The notes under the pieces are model-generated. The model saw only the letters and a program-made list of their open reading frames with translations. It was not told the origin of the DNA and searched no databases. The position numbers and the translations under genes are program-made. From the NCBI RefSeq assembly GCF_000819885.1, contig NZ_CDBO01000036.1:1-64000 (forward strand): a stretch of 64,000 nt of DNA, read 5' to 3'. Below, piece by piece: positions 44,890-54,498 of this stretch; within the stretch, counting starts at the first letter, position 1; every line of letters begins with the position of its first letter. The stretch comes from Aeromonas fluvialis. GTDB taxonomy: Bacteria > Pseudomonadota > Gammaproteobacteria > Enterobacterales > Aeromonadaceae.

Positions 44890-46584
44890 ATGTTTGAAGA
44901 TAATAATCAGAAACGTCCCCTCTATATTCCCTATGCCGGTCCCGCCCTGCTGGAGACCCCCTTGCTCAACAAGGGCAGCGCCTTCACCAGCGAAGAGCGC
45001 AGCAACTTCAACCTCGAAGGCTTGCTGCCCCAGAATATCGAGACCATCGAAGAGCAGGCCGAGCGGGCCTACCGTCAGTTCATGGCGTTCGGCAACGACA
45101 TGGACAAGCACATTTACCTGCGTAACATCCAGGATACCAACGAGACGCTCTTCTACCGCTTGCTGCACAACCACCTGACCGAAATGCTACCGGTCATCTA
45201 TACCCCGACCGTGGGCAAGGCGTGTGAAGAGTTCTCCAACATCTATCGCCGCGCCCGTGGCCTGTTTATCTCCTACCCAGACAAGGAGAGGATCGATGAC
45301 ATGCTGCAAAACGCCACCAAGCAGAACGTCAAGGTGATCGTGGTCACCGATGGCGAGCGGATCCTGGGGCTGGGGGATCAGGGGATCGGCGGTATGGGCA
45401 TTCCCATCGGCAAGCTGTCGCTCTACACCGCCTGTGGCGGCATCTCGCCCGCCTACTGCCTGCCGGTGGTGCTGGATGTGGGCACCAACAACCAGCAGCT
45501 GCTCAATGACCCTTTCTACATGGGCTGGCGCAATCCGCGCATCTCCGGCGAAGAGTATGCCGAGTTCGTCGACGCCTTCATTCAGGCGGTCAAGCGCCGC
45601 TGGCCCGACATCCTGCTGCAGTTCGAGGATTTTGCCCAGAACAATGCCATGCCGCTGCTCAACCGCTACAAGAACGAACTCTGCTGTTTCAACGATGATA
45701 TCCAGGGCACCGCGGCCGTGACCCTGGGTAGCCTGATTGCCGCCTGCAAGGCTTCCGGCGCCAAGCTCTCCGAGAAGCGGGTCGCCTTCCTCGGCGCCGG
45801 TAGCGCCGGCTGCGGCATCGCCGAGCAGATTGTGGCGCAGATGAAGGCCGAGGGGCTGACGGATGCAGAGGCCCGTGGCCGGGTCTTTATGGTGGACCGT
45901 TTTGGTCTTATCACCGACAAGATCCCCAACCAGCTCGACTTCCAGCGCCGTCTCTCCCAGCCGGTGGAGCGGATTGCTGACTGGCCGGTGGGGGACAATA
46001 TCTCCCTGCTGGAGGTGATGGAGCACGGTCGTCCTGACATCCTCATCGGGGTTTCCGGTCAGCCGGGGCTGTTTACCGAAGAGGTGGTCAAGACCATGCA
46101 CAAGCACTGTGCCCGTCCCATCATCTTCCCGCTCTCCAACCCCACCTCCCGGGTCGAGGCGACGCCGGCAGACCTTATCCGCTGGACTGACGGTCAGGCG
46201 CTGGTAGCCACCGGTAGCCCGTTTGCGCCGGTGGAGTATAAGAGCAAACGCTACGTCATCGCCCAGTGCAACAACTCCTTTATCTTCCCGGGGATTGGCC
46301 TTGGCGTTATCGCCTCCGGCGCTACCCGGGTGACCGACGCCATGCTGATGTCGGCCAGCCGCGCGCTGGCGGAGTGTTCTCCGCTGGTGAAAGGGGAGGA
46401 GGGCTCCCTGTTGCCGGATCTGGCGGAGATTCACCAGGTCTCCCGCTACATCGCCAAGATGGTGGCCAAGACCGCCATGCTGCAGGGCAAGGCGGTACAG
46501 ACCCCGGACGAGGTGATCGATCAGGCTATCGAGGCCAACTTCTGGCATCCGGAGTATCGTCGCTACCGCCGCACCTCGTTCTGA
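44890..46584 (+). CDS. maeA: NAD-dependent malic enzyme
   Basis: MaeA oxidatively decarboxylates malate to pyruvate with NAD+. The 564-residue length equals E. coli MaeA. Family motifs are intact: [47 protein letters not shown] and the nucleotide loop [16 protein letters not shown] bidirectional terminator separates it from the convergent OmpA gene. Confidence 0.96.
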   Translation: MFEDNNQKRPLYIPYAGPALLETPLLNKGSAFTSEERSNFNLEGLLPQNIETIEEQAERAYRQFMAFGNDMDKHIYLRNIQDTNETLFYRLLHNHLTEMLPVIYTPTVGKACEEFSNIYRRARGLFISYPDKERIDDMLQNATKQNVKVIVVTDGERILGLGDQGIGGMGIPIGKLSLYTACGGISPAYCLPVVLDVGTNNQQLLNDPFYMGWRNPRISGEEYAEFVDAFIQAVKRRWPDILLQFEDFAQNNAMPLLNRYKNELCCFNDDIQGTAAVTLGSLIAACKASGAKLSEKRVAFLGAGSAGCGIAEQIVAQMKAEGLTDAEARGRVFMVDRFGLITDKIPNQLDFQRRLSQPVERIADWPVGDNISLLEVMEHGRPDILIGVSGQPGLFTEEVVKTMHKHCARPIIFPLSNPTSRVEATPADLIRWTDGQALVATGSPFAPVEYKSKRYVIAQCNNSFIFPGIGLGVIASGATRVTDAMLMSASRALAECSPLVKGEEGSLLPDLAEIHQVSRYIAKMVAKTAMLQGKAVQTPDEVIDQAIEANFWHPEYRRYRRTSF

Positions 46585-46613
46585 TTGGACGGGCATAGCT
46601 ATCACGGCAAAGC

Positions 46614-46640
46614 AAAAGGGATGCGCAAGCATCCCTTTTT
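46614..46640. terminator. Bidirectional terminator between maeA and OmpA gene 1
   Basis: A perfect 11-bp stem AAAAGGGATGC/GCATCCCTTTT has a GCAA loop. A very similar hairpin follows OmpA gene 3. Confidence 0.9.
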
Positions 46641-46676
46641 ACTGCACGTCTGACATGGTTATCGCCTCAAGATGAA

Positions 46677-47708
46677 CTACTCGTGGGCGCTCTTTACGCC
46701 GGTCACCCGCACCTCAACCCGGCGATCCGGCCCAAGGCAGTCGATGAGGGCGGTTCTGGCCTTGATATCGTCGCACTGGTTGCCGGTGACCGGGTTGCTC
46801 TCGCCATTGCCTTGAATGCTCACCTTGTCGGCGGGCAGCCCTTTGCCGATCAGAAAGTCTGCTACGGTTTGAGCGCGTGCTTCTGACAACTTCTGATTGC
46901 TGGCATCCGAGCCGATGCGGTCGGTATAGCCCATCACCACGGCGCTGCCATCCTTGGGTTGAACATCGACGATCTGCTGATAGAGCGCTTCCAGCGCGCT
47001 CATCCCCTCCGGCTTGAGGTTGGCCTTGCCAAAGGTAAACAGCACATCGGAACTGAGGTTGAAGGTCTGATCGACCGGCTCCGGAGCCGGTGGTGGCGGG
47101 GGAACGACCATGGGGGCGGGGGCTGGCTCGACCGGTCTGCTGCGGTTGGGATGGATCACCAGCTCCAGGGTGGCGGTGCTGATGTCGCTGACCCAGCGCT
47201 GGGTGGCGCTGTTCACCTTGTCGTTGTCAGGATCGTCCCCTACCCTGACCAGATACCGATACCTGGCCTGGATATCGACCCAGTCATGGAGCCTGGCGGT
47301 GAGGCCGAGGCCGGCCAGCGGCGCCAGGTTGTCGTCCCCGCCGTTGACCGATTCGACGTGATAGATATAGCCGCCGCCCTCGGCAAACACCGAGAACATC
47401 TCGCTGAGTGGCAAACGACCAATCACAGACAGGGTAGCCCCCTTGCTATTGAAGTCATGACCGTTGATATCCCAGTCGCCGGTGGAGAGATAACCCATTT
47501 CGACGCCCAGGTTCTCCGTGAAGTTGTAGCCGCCAAACAGGGAGAGTGCAGTCGCATCCTTGCTGACATCCTGGCTGAAATCATTCAGGTCGTGGGCTAT
47601 CGCCCAACCACCGCCTATCCCGGCATACCAGTCATGGACCGGTACTGCATGTGCGCCTGTGCTCGCCAATGCCAGTGCAATCCACACAGGTTTTAATCTT
47701 ATGTTCAT
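46677..47708 (-). CDS. OmpA-family outer-membrane protein 1
   Basis: The ATG at 47708 gives 343 residues with a signal peptide ending GAHAV. An eight-stranded beta-barrel domain (about 22-200) is followed by a proline-rich hinge (PAPMVVPPPPPAPEP) and a C-terminal OmpA/MotB peptidoglycan-binding domain (about 230-335) with LSEARAQTVADFL and two Cys (CDDI and DCLGPDRRVEV). It is the most divergent of three tandem OmpA paralogues. Its own terminator is shared with maeA. Confidence 0.9.
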   Translation of the reverse strand: MNIRLKPVWIALALASTGAHAVPVHDWYAGIGGGWAIAHDLNDFSQDVSKDATALSLFGGYNFTENLGVEMGYLSTGDWDINGHDFNSKGATLSVIGRLPLSEMFSVFAEGGGYIYHVESVNGGDDNLAPLAGLGLTARLHDWVDIQARYRYLVRVGDDPDNDKVNSATQRWVSDISTATLELVIHPNRSRPVEPAPAPMVVPPPPPAPEPVDQTFNLSSDVLFTFGKANLKPEGMSALEALYQQIVDVQPKDGSAVVMGYTDRIGSDASNQKLSEARAQTVADFLIGKGLPADKVSIQGNGESNPVTGNQCDDIKARTALIDCLGPDRRVEVRVTGVKSAHE

Positions 47709-47893
47709 CGCGTATCCTCGTCGATGTGTGGTTGAGTGGGGATCCTTGTTGGCCAAACCCCACACTTATGTATAGGTGACGGGCTGTTTTTAACCACTCA
47801 AGAGGTATGGATAGCGGCAATAAGTGATCCTATTTCACTGAAACCATGCGGGAAGAAGGAAGAGCGCCAGAAGTGGGTCGCATGGCAGGCAAT

Positions 47894-47917
47894 AAAAAGG
47901 AGGCCATTCGGCCTCCT
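47894..47917 (-). terminator. Terminator of OmpA gene 2
   Basis: On the minus strand, stem AGGAGGCC/GGCCTCCT is followed by TTTTTATT. Confidence 0.88.
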
Positions 47918-47937
47918 GCTTATCCTGGTGATCAGGA

Positions 47938-48939
47938 TTATTGTGTGACTTGCTGCACACCGGTGACGCGCACTTCCACACGGCGATCCGGCGCCAGACA
48001 GGAGATCAGCTGAGCCTTGCCCTTGACCCCGTTGCACTGGGTGTCGGTGACCGGATTGGCTTCACCGCGTCCTTCGATGGCAACTTTGCCAGCCGGCAGG
48101 CCCTTGCCAACCAGGAAGTCGGCCACGGTACGGGCGCGTGCTTCGGAGAGTCTCTGGTTGTAGGCGTCAGAGCCGATACGGTCGGTGTAACCGACGACCA
48201 CGGCGCTGCCATCTTTCGGCTGAACATCAACGATCTGCTGATACAGCGTGTTGAGCGCTGCGACACCTTCCGGCTTGAGGGTGGATTTGCCAAAGGCAAA
48301 CAGCACGTCAGAGCTCAGGGCGAAGCTTTTGTCCACCAGTACCGGCTCGGGAGCCGGCTCGGGGGCCGGAGCGGCCACCGGGGCGACATAAGATGTCCGG
48401 TTGGGGTGCAGTACCAGCTCCAGGGTCGCAACGCTCATGTCGCTCTCCCAGGTCTTCTGCTCGTCACCCAGATTCCACAGGTAGCGATAGCGTGCTTGCA
48501 CATCGACAAGGTCAGAGACCTTGGCTGTCAGGCCCAGACCCGCGAGTGGTGCAGTGCCGTTGTCGCTGTTGTCATTGCCGTTGACGTGATTGAAGTAGGC
48601 TCCACCTTCAGCAAACACGGAGACGATGTCGCCCAGCGGCAGGCGGGCGATACCGGAGAGGGTTGCCCCCTGGGTTTTGAAATCGACACCGTCAACGCCC
48701 GCTTTACCGGCGTAGAGGTAGCCCAGTTCGGCCGCGTAGTAGTCGTTGAAGTTGTAACCGCCGAACAGGCTCAGTGCGGTGGCATCTTTATCAGTGTCTT
48801 TGCCAAAATCATCCAGATTGTGGGCATAGGCCCAGCCAGCACCGATACCACCATACCAGTCATCGACAGCAGCCTGAGCCGTGGTGCCAGCGGCGGCCAG
48901 CGCCAGTGCAATCAGGGTAGGAGCCATTTTGAGTTTCAT
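47938..48939 (-). CDS. OmpA-family outer-membrane protein 2
   Basis: The 333-residue protein has a signal peptide ending AQAAV, then the barrel with WYGGIGAGWAYAHNLDDFGK. A short hinge (VAAPAPEPAPEPV) and a C-terminal OmpA domain with a conserved Cys pair (CNGV and SCLAPDRRVEV) follow. It shares the DW/Y-G-G barrel start with paralogue 1 and a near-identical C-terminus with paralogue 3. GAGGATAAACCG precedes the ATG. Confidence 0.93.
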   Translation of the reverse strand: MKLKMAPTLIALALAAAGTTAQAAVDDWYGGIGAGWAYAHNLDDFGKDTDKDATALSLFGGYNFNDYYAAELGYLYAGKAGVDGVDFKTQGATLSGIARLPLGDIVSVFAEGGAYFNHVNGNDNSDNGTAPLAGLGLTAKVSDLVDVQARYRYLWNLGDEQKTWESDMSVATLELVLHPNRTSYVAPVAAPAPEPAPEPVLVDKSFALSSDVLFAFGKSTLKPEGVAALNTLYQQIVDVQPKDGSAVVVGYTDRIGSDAYNQRLSEARARTVADFLVGKGLPAGKVAIEGRGEANPVTDTQCNGVKGKAQLISCLAPDRRVEVRVTGVQQVTQ

Positions 48940-49193
48940 CGGTTTATCCTCGTTGTGTTAGCCCGGGTCGGGCAATGCACTTGTTTTTATTGCTGCGAAA
49001 AATCGCCAGCAAAGTGGATAGCGAAGGCTTTGGACTCTCATGATGCAATGGCGTCATGGATAACAGACCGGACAAGAAGCGCTTTTTAGTGCTTATCCAA
49101 TATCTTACAGGCGCAACTACTTTATGCTTTCGGGGCGGGGCAGGCAAGCGCAGGGAGGGGCAAATGAGGGATGCAAGCGAGAATGAGACAAAC

Positions 49194-49223
49194 AAAAAGG
49201 GATGCCGCAGCATCCCTTTTTTT
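49194..49223 (-). terminator. Terminator of OmpA gene 3
   Basis: The stem AAAAAGGGATGC/GCATCCCTTTTT is flanked by A and T runs. The 307-bp interval 48940-49246 otherwise contains only the upstream region of OmpA gene 2 and no gene that I can support. Confidence 0.9.
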
Positions 49224-49246
49224 CGCACTATCTGAACGAGGTCAGA

Positions 49247-50269
49247 TTATTGCTGAACTTCTTGTACGCCAGATACGCGAACTTCTACGCGACGATCCGG
49301 AGCCAGGCAGGAGATCAGCTGAGCTTTAGCGGTTACGCCGTTGCACTTGGTGCCGGTAACCGGGTTGGCTTCGCCACGACCTTCGATGGCAACCTTGCTG
49401 GCAGCCATACCTTTGCTCACCAGGAAGTTGGCAACGGTACGGGCACGGGCTTCAGACAGCTTCTGGTTGTAAGCGTCGGAACCGATACGGTCGGTGTAAC
49501 CAACAACAACAGCGTTGCCATCTTTCGGCTGGAAATCAACGATCTGCTGGTACAGCGCATTCAGGGCTGCAACGCCTTCCGGCTTCAGGGTCTCTTTGCC
49601 AAAGGCAAACAGCACGTCGGAGTTCAGGGCGAAGTTCTTCTCGACAACTTGCGGAGCCGGAGCAGGCGCTTCTTCAACAACCGGTGCTGCAACGGGGGCG
49701 ACGTAGGAAGTACGGAACGGGTGGTATACCGCTTCCAGAGTTGTCACGCTTTGGTTGGATTTGTAGCTGTCGCCATTGTCAGCATGCAGATCAGCCACAT
49801 CCCACATGTAGCGGTAACGCGCTTGGATATCCAGTGCATCGTTAACTTGGTAAGTCACACCGAGCCCGGCCAGCGGAGACACTTTGGTATCGCTCACGCC
49901 CAAGCCGTCGGTGTGAGCCCAGTAGGCGCCGCCTTCAGCGAACAGGGAGAAGTCGTTGCCAACCGGCAGACGAGCGAGACCGGACAGGGTAGCCCCCTGG
50001 TTTTCGTAGCGTTGGCCACCACTATTGCCACGACCTGTGTACAGGTAACCAAACTCGGTTGCAAAATTTTCGGTGTAGTTGTAACCAACAAAGGCGTTGG
50101 CCGCAGCTGCATTTTCTTCGCCAGTGTTATCGCTGGTCACTTTTCCCAGACCGTTGAAGTGGGCAACACCGACACCGGCACCGAAGTAGATGTCGTCAGC
50201 GGCGTGAGCAGCGGTAGCACCCAGAGCAGCCATGGCGATGGCGATCATGGAAGGGGCCATTTTCATCAT
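49247..50269 (-). CDS. OmpA-family outer-membrane protein 3
   Basis: The ATG at 50269 (GAGGA then seven T) gives 340 residues. The frame to 50434 adds 55 unrelated residues. The signal peptide ends TAAHAAD. The eight-strand barrel begins YFGAGVGVAHFNGLGK and a hinge (APAPQVVEKNF) leads to the C-terminal peptidoglycan-binding domain. It looks like the main OmpA of the array: leader region long, codons strongly biased. A CRP-like site lies upstream. Confidence 0.93.
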   Translation of the reverse strand: MMKMAPSMIAIAMAALGATAAHAADDIYFGAGVGVAHFNGLGKVTSDNTGEENAAAANAFVGYNYTENFATEFGYLYTGRGNSGGQRYENQGATLSGLARLPVGNDFSLFAEGGAYWAHTDGLGVSDTKVSPLAGLGVTYQVNDALDIQARYRYMWDVADLHADNGDSYKSNQSVTTLEAVYHPFRTSYVAPVAAPVVEEAPAPAPQVVEKNFALNSDVLFAFGKETLKPEGVAALNALYQQIVDFQPKDGNAVVVGYTDRIGSDAYNQKLSEARARTVANFLVSKGMAASKVAIEGRGEANPVTGTKCNGVTAKAQLISCLAPDRRVEVRVSGVQEVQQ

Positions 50270-50505
50270 AAAAAAATCCTCGTTGAGATCACACGTAGTG
50301 CACGTGCTTAGCACTTTTTCATTTATGTAAGCTGCAGGCTCCGCCGTACGGCTGGCGTCGAGTCTGACAGATGACCCGGCTGTGCCGGGTTGCACACTCT
50401 CCTGGTGTGTCGAGTGCACTGGCATGGCACGCAAAGCGTGATAAACCGCTGCCAGGCAACTGATGTCATTCCGATGACGAGGCGCACTCTATGCCGATTT
50501 TAAAA

Positions 50506-50521
50506 CATGATCAAGCTCACA
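50506..50521 (-). promoter_or_regulatory. CRP-like site upstream of OmpA gene 3
   Basis: The minus strand reads TGTGAGCTTGATCATG, with one perfect and one imperfect CRP half-site. The 308-bp region 50270-50577 holds this site and a long probable leader, and no gene that I can support. Confidence 0.4.
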
Positions 50522-50577
50522 AATGAGCCTTATGGCAAATTGTGTCGTGCCCTTAACCGGCTGTTTATTTTGATTAA

Positions 50578-51174
50578 TTAGTGATCCAGATAGGCCCTGT
50601 GCAGTTTCTTCTCCAGTTTCATATAGGCCTGAGCCCAGTCACTGTGCGGATTGGCAGGGTTTGCTCTGACATGAAACACCTCGAGGTAGTCTGCTTCCGT
50701 TGCACTTTTCAGCAGGGGGGTAAATGTCATCAAGAAATGTCTGGCCAGATAGGGATCAAGGGGCCAGATGTTGAGGATGGCGCGTGCCACAGGCTGAACT
50801 GCGGCTGAAAAGATGAAATGACGGTGTCCCATCTCCAGCCACTCTGCCATCTCAGCCATGCCGGATTCGGGTACCAGACCGCCGTCACCCGGGGTGGTTG
50901 CCAGAGCAATAGACTGACCATTTATCAAGATGAGCTGCTCATTGTTATGCAGGATGCCGTCGTGGCTGCGCAAGGGCAGGTTCTGCGACGCTTGTTCAAG
51001 AAACAGGTTGCAACTCTCCGGCAGGGCGGCCAGCAGCTCGCTGGCGTGGTGGGACAGCAGAGCCGGAAGCCAGAATGCTTCGGCGCGATATTGTTCACCT
51101 TGCAGGCGCTGTTGCGCCAGTTTTGCTGGGCTGGAAACGGGGTGAAGGCGAGAGATAATGCCGGGAAACGCCAT
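50578..51174 (-). CDS. Hypothetical protein, 198 residues
   Basis: I do not recognise a family. The product is probably soluble, with no signal peptide or transmembrane segment. It is mixed alpha/beta, with PALLSHHASELLAALPES near residues 37-54 and LITINGQS-like strand motifs (QLILINGQSIALATTPGD) near 80. The C-terminus (DWAQAYMKLEKKLHRAY) suggests a helix. GAGGAATA precedes the ATG. It is a single-gene minus-strand unit divergent from the XRE regulator, so it might be controlled by it. Confidence 0.65.
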   Translation of the reverse strand: MAFPGIISRLHPVSSPAKLAQQRLQGEQYRAEAFWLPALLSHHASELLAALPESCNLFLEQASQNLPLRSHDGILHNNEQLILINGQSIALATTPGDGGLVPESGMAEMAEWLEMGHRHFIFSAAVQPVARAILNIWPLDPYLARHFLMTFTPLLKSATEADYLEVFHVRANPANPHSDWAQAYMKLEKKLHRAYLDH

Positions 51175-51412
51175 ACTTATTCCTCTTAATGGGTAGCTTG
51201 CGGATTATACGAGTTATTGAGGGGGCGACAATAAAGGTTTCTTTTCGAGACTGTTTACCTGAGGCAGCTGAGCGATTACCATCCCCGTTGAAAATAAGGG
51301 TTGTCGCCGAAAGGCGCTCATAAGATAGAGGCTCGACCATAACGAGTCCGTACAAAACTGATACACTTGACTACGAGTCGTCGCGAAAAATAAAGACGGA
51401 GTATGGAACATT

Positions 51413-51679
51413 ATGAATTCAAATATCGTCACTGTTGGCAAGAAGATCCGTCAGATCCGCGAAGCGGTCGGTTTGAGCCGTCCGAAGTTTGCTGATTTGC
51501 TCGGTGTTCCCCCCACAACCCTGAAAAACTACGAGCTGGGTTATCGTGAAGTAGGTGGCGCCTTCCTGGTAGCCCTTGCTCACCACCCTGACCTGCACAA
51601 GTTTACCCTCTGGCTGTTGGCGGACAAAAAAGTTGCAGAGATCGGTCAGATCGGACCGGATGACCTCGCCAAGGGCTGA
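51413..51679 (+). CDS. XRE-family DNA-binding protein
   Basis: The 88-residue protein contains one lambda-repressor-like helix-turn-helix at about residues 8-55 (VGKKIRQIREAVGLSRPKFA, then LGVPPTTLKNYELG). There is no toxin or kinase partner alongside. Size and arrangement suggest a small stand-alone repressor. Targets are unknown; the divergent hypothetical gene is one option. A clear terminator follows. Confidence 0.85.
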   Translation: MNSNIVTVGKKIRQIREAVGLSRPKFADLLGVPPTTLKNYELGYREVGGAFLVALAHHPDLHKFTLWLLADKKVAEIGQIGPDDLAKG

Positions 51680-51697
51680 TCATCGATGTGAATAGAA

Positions 51698-51723
51698 ATG
51701 CCGCCTTCGGGCGGTATTTTTTT
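51698..51723 (+). terminator. Terminator of the XRE regulator gene
   Basis: The stem ATGCCGCC/GGCGGTAT with a TTCG tetraloop is followed by T6. Confidence 0.9.
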
Positions 51724-51860
51724 GGGTCGCAGATCGATTTTTTTATCTAACATGCTTTGAATTATCTATGCAGGCCAACGAGAATAGGCAGCCCCGCAAA
51801 ATGGGTCCCCTGGTGGTACCGAACCACCCGAGAACGATTACATTCAGGAAGATATGAGCA

Positions 51861-53216
51861 ATGGGTATGAGTAGTAATGAGTTGGATAAACGCTATGGCC
51901 TGATGACAGCCATCGCTATGGTAGTCGGCGTGGTGATCGGCTCCGGCGTCTTCTTCAAGGCCGATGATGTATTGCGTTTGACTGGCGGTAATCTGGCCAT
52001 TGCGCTGCTGGCATGGGCATTGGGTGCATTTTCCATGATCTTCGGGGCGCTGGTGTTTGCCGAGTTTGCCCAGCGGATAGAAAAGTCCAATGGTATCGTC
52101 GATTATGCCGAAGCGGCATACGGCAAAATGTTTGGCTACCTGGTGGGGTGGTTCAAAGGCGTACTCTATTATGCGCCTCTCTCTGCCATCCTGGCCTGGG
52201 TTGCGGCGCTATACACCATGATCTTGCTCGGCAGCGATAATCCGACCAACTCTGGTGCCACCTGGATGCTGGCGGCTGTCTATATGACGGTCACCTATCT
52301 GATCAACTTCTATACCCCGGTCCTGGCGGGCAAGCTGCAAGTGGGATCTACCCTGATCAAGTTGATCCCGCTGATCCTGGTTGCCATTGTGGGCACCATT
52401 TCAGGGCTGATCAATGGTGTCACCGTGACCAACTTTGTGCAGGCGATGGATGGGATAGGGAGCACCGGAGGCACTCTGGCCACGGCCGTGGTTGCTACCG
52501 CCTTCGCCTATGAAGGGTGGATCGCCGCCGTGACCATCAACAGCGAAATTCGCGATTCCAAGAAGAACCTGCCCAGAGCTCTGGTGATTGGCACCCTGAT
52601 CGTCTTTGTGGTCTATGTCACCTATTTTCTGGGGATCGCCAGTGTTTTGCCGACGGACGAGATAGTGGCGCAAGGGGATAACGCGGTCAATATCGCAACA
52701 AACAGCCTGTTTGGCGGGACTGCCTCGACCATTTTGACCGTGTTCGTGATCATCTCCTGTCTCGGGACCCTCAATGGTCTGGTGCTGGCGACCATGCGTA
52801 TTCCCTACTCGCTGGCGATCCGCAATCAGGGGCCAGCCCCCAAGTGGATGAGCCGTATTGAACCTCATCACCACATGCCCATTAACTCGGCCCGGGCGGC
52901 AGCGCTGTTGTCGGTGATCTACTCGGTGCTGTGGTATTGCAGCATCAACGAGACATTCGGTCGTTACATCGCCCTTGATGAAATGCCGATCGTGCTGATT
53001 TATGGCCTCTATCTGTTCCTCTATGTCTGGTATATGCGCACCTTTACCGAGTTGGGCTGGGTGAAGCGGTTTATGATCCCGACCTGTGCCACCCTGGGGG
53101 CGCTCATCATCCTCTATGGTGGTATCACCAATCCCAGCCTGGGGCTGTATCTGCTGGTGTCGGTGGCAGTCATTCTGCTCGGATTGCTCTTCTACCGTAA
53201 GGATGTGACTGAGTAA
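51861..53216 (+). CDS. APC-superfamily amino acid transporter
   Basis: The 451-residue protein has about twelve transmembrane segments. The APC substrate loop is present in VGVVIGSGVFFKADD (TM1), and AFAYEGWIAAVTINSEIRD marks TM6 and beyond. This resembles LAT/SteT-type serine-threonine exchangers. The substrate is not known. The 5' leader (51724-51860) carries a small hairpin GGTGGT/ACCACC (51812-51828). A terminator follows at 53226-53252. Confidence 0.87.
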   Translation: MGMSSNELDKRYGLMTAIAMVVGVVIGSGVFFKADDVLRLTGGNLAIALLAWALGAFSMIFGALVFAEFAQRIEKSNGIVDYAEAAYGKMFGYLVGWFKGVLYYAPLSAILAWVAALYTMILLGSDNPTNSGATWMLAAVYMTVTYLINFYTPVLAGKLQVGSTLIKLIPLILVAIVGTISGLINGVTVTNFVQAMDGIGSTGGTLATAVVATAFAYEGWIAAVTINSEIRDSKKNLPRALVIGTLIVFVVYVTYFLGIASVLPTDEIVAQGDNAVNIATNSLFGGTASTILTVFVIISCLGTLNGLVLATMRIPYSLAIRNQGPAPKWMSRIEPHHHMPINSARAAALLSVIYSVLWYCSINETFGRYIALDEMPIVLIYGLYLFLYVWYMRTFTELGWVKRFMIPTCATLGALIILYGGITNPSLGLYLLVSVAVILLGLLFYRKDVTE

Positions 53217-53225
53217 GGAAGTTGA

Positions 53226-53252
53226 AAAAAAAGCGCCAAATGGCGCTTTTTT
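53226..53252. terminator. Bidirectional terminator between APC gene and rssA
   Basis: A perfect 11-bp stem AAAAAAGCGCC/GGCGCTTTTTT has an AAAT loop. Confidence 0.92.
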
Positions 53253-53278
53253 CATTTAGGATCGCCGCATGGTGACAA

Positions 53279-54154
53279 CTAGCTGCCCAGCAACCCGAGG
53301 CGGCCCAGTTCATCCTTGAGCTGATCGAGGTTGCGCTCGACACAGGCCTCCCCCTCGTTGATGGCATCGCTGGCTCGGTGGAAATCCATGATGGAGAAGC
53401 TGCCAAGGCGTGGGCAGAGCTGGATTTCCGGCGGATCACCCGCCATCCTGGCGCGGGTGATCCGTTCTTGCATGATGTTGATGGCACCGCTCATGACGCT
53501 CCACAGACCTGGGGGGGCTGGCGCGGATTCACCGCGATTGAGCCACTGGCTGAGCAGGCCGCTGCCCCCCGGTTGATCCGGTTCGTCAGCCCAGGGTTGA
53601 TGCATGTCAGTGTTGAGGTTGACCGCTATCACGACTTCAGCCCCCATGGCGCGGGCCAGTGAGATGGGGACCGGATTGACCACTGCGCCATCCACCAGCC
53701 AGCGATCGTTGACCCGAGTCGGAGTGAGGATCCCCGGCATGCCGCAAGAGGCGCGCACCGACTGGCGCAGCGGTCCCTGTTGCAGCCAGATTTCGCGGCC
53801 GGTATCGAGTTCGGTCGCGACACAGGCGAACGGGATCGGGAGTGTCTCGATAGCGGGGTTGCCGAGATGGCTGGCGGCGAGGCCAAATACCTTGTCCCCC
53901 CGGAACAGACCACCGGTGAGCGCCGGATCGAGCAGGCTGACCACCTGCATGCGGCTAAAGCCGCGCACCCAGGACTCCAGCTTGTCGAGCTCACCGGTGG
54001 CATAGGCGGCGCCAACAAAGCTACCGATGGAACAACCGGCGATAAGGTCCGGTTTGACACCGATTCTTTCGAGGGCGCGGATCACACCGATATGCGCCCA
54101 TCCTCGGGCGGCCCCGCTTCCCAGAGCGAGGCCAACACGGGGTTTACGTGACAC
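53279..54154 (-). CDS. rssA: Patatin-like phospholipase RssA
   Basis: The 291-residue protein has the patatin oxyanion loop GSGAARGWAHIG, the nucleophile elbow GCSIGS (GxSxG) and the catalytic Asp in VDGAVVNP. The fold and length match E. coli RssA. The enzyme is a predicted serine esterase acting on phospholipids or related esters. E. coli RssA neighbours rssB (RpoS adaptor), but rssB is not here. GGAGAT precedes the ATG. Confidence 0.9.
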   Translation of the reverse strand: MSRKPRVGLALGSGAARGWAHIGVIRALERIGVKPDLIAGCSIGSFVGAAYATGELDKLESWVRGFSRMQVVSLLDPALTGGLFRGDKVFGLAASHLGNPAIETLPIPFACVATELDTGREIWLQQGPLRQSVRASCGMPGILTPTRVNDRWLVDGAVVNPVPISLARAMGAEVVIAVNLNTDMHQPWADEPDQPGGSGLLSQWLNRGESAPAPPGLWSVMSGAINIMQERITRARMAGDPPEIQLCPRLGSFSIMDFHRASDAINEGEACVERNLDQLKDELGRLGLLGS

Positions 54155-54269
54155 TTTGATCTCCTTATCTTGATGGGGATAGTCAGCTTAACCCGAGAGT
54201 CAGTTGACGTCACTCCTCCATATTTTGTGGCAGTTGGCACCAATCCGGTTGGTTGCCACTGTGGTGCTG

Positions 54270-54305
54270 CCCTGATCTTCACCATCGCCCTGATCTTCAC
54301 CATCA
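54270..54305 (+). repeat. 18-bp tandem repeat in the rssA/RND intergenic region
   Basis: CCCTGATCTTCACCATC occurs at 54270-54286 and again at 54288-54304, an 18-bp period of six codons. The region 54155-54498 (344 bp) holds no gene that I can support: open frames on either strand across the repeat lack ribosome-binding sites. Confidence 0.75.
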
Positions 54306-54498
54306 TGGAGGTTGTTGGGCTGGTTGAGGCTAAAGGGCATGATGAAAGCGCCATGATGAAAAGCATCAACCTGCCCGGATGAGGGTGCGTTATTTCTACT
54401 GCTGTTACCTTTTGTCACATTTATACATAGTCACGGCATAGTCTGGGGCTAAAATGGCCCAATCTGGATTTACCCTATCACTCTTCATGGACCGTTAG

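Noticed and set aside
45187-46632. 481-codon antisense frame opposite maeA
   Set aside because: It is a codon-bias shadow of a highly conserved malic enzyme gene.
54170-54418. 70-codon plus-strand and 72-codon minus-strand frames between rssA and the RND operon
   Set aside because: Neither has a ribosome-binding site, and both owe their length to the 18-bp repeat.
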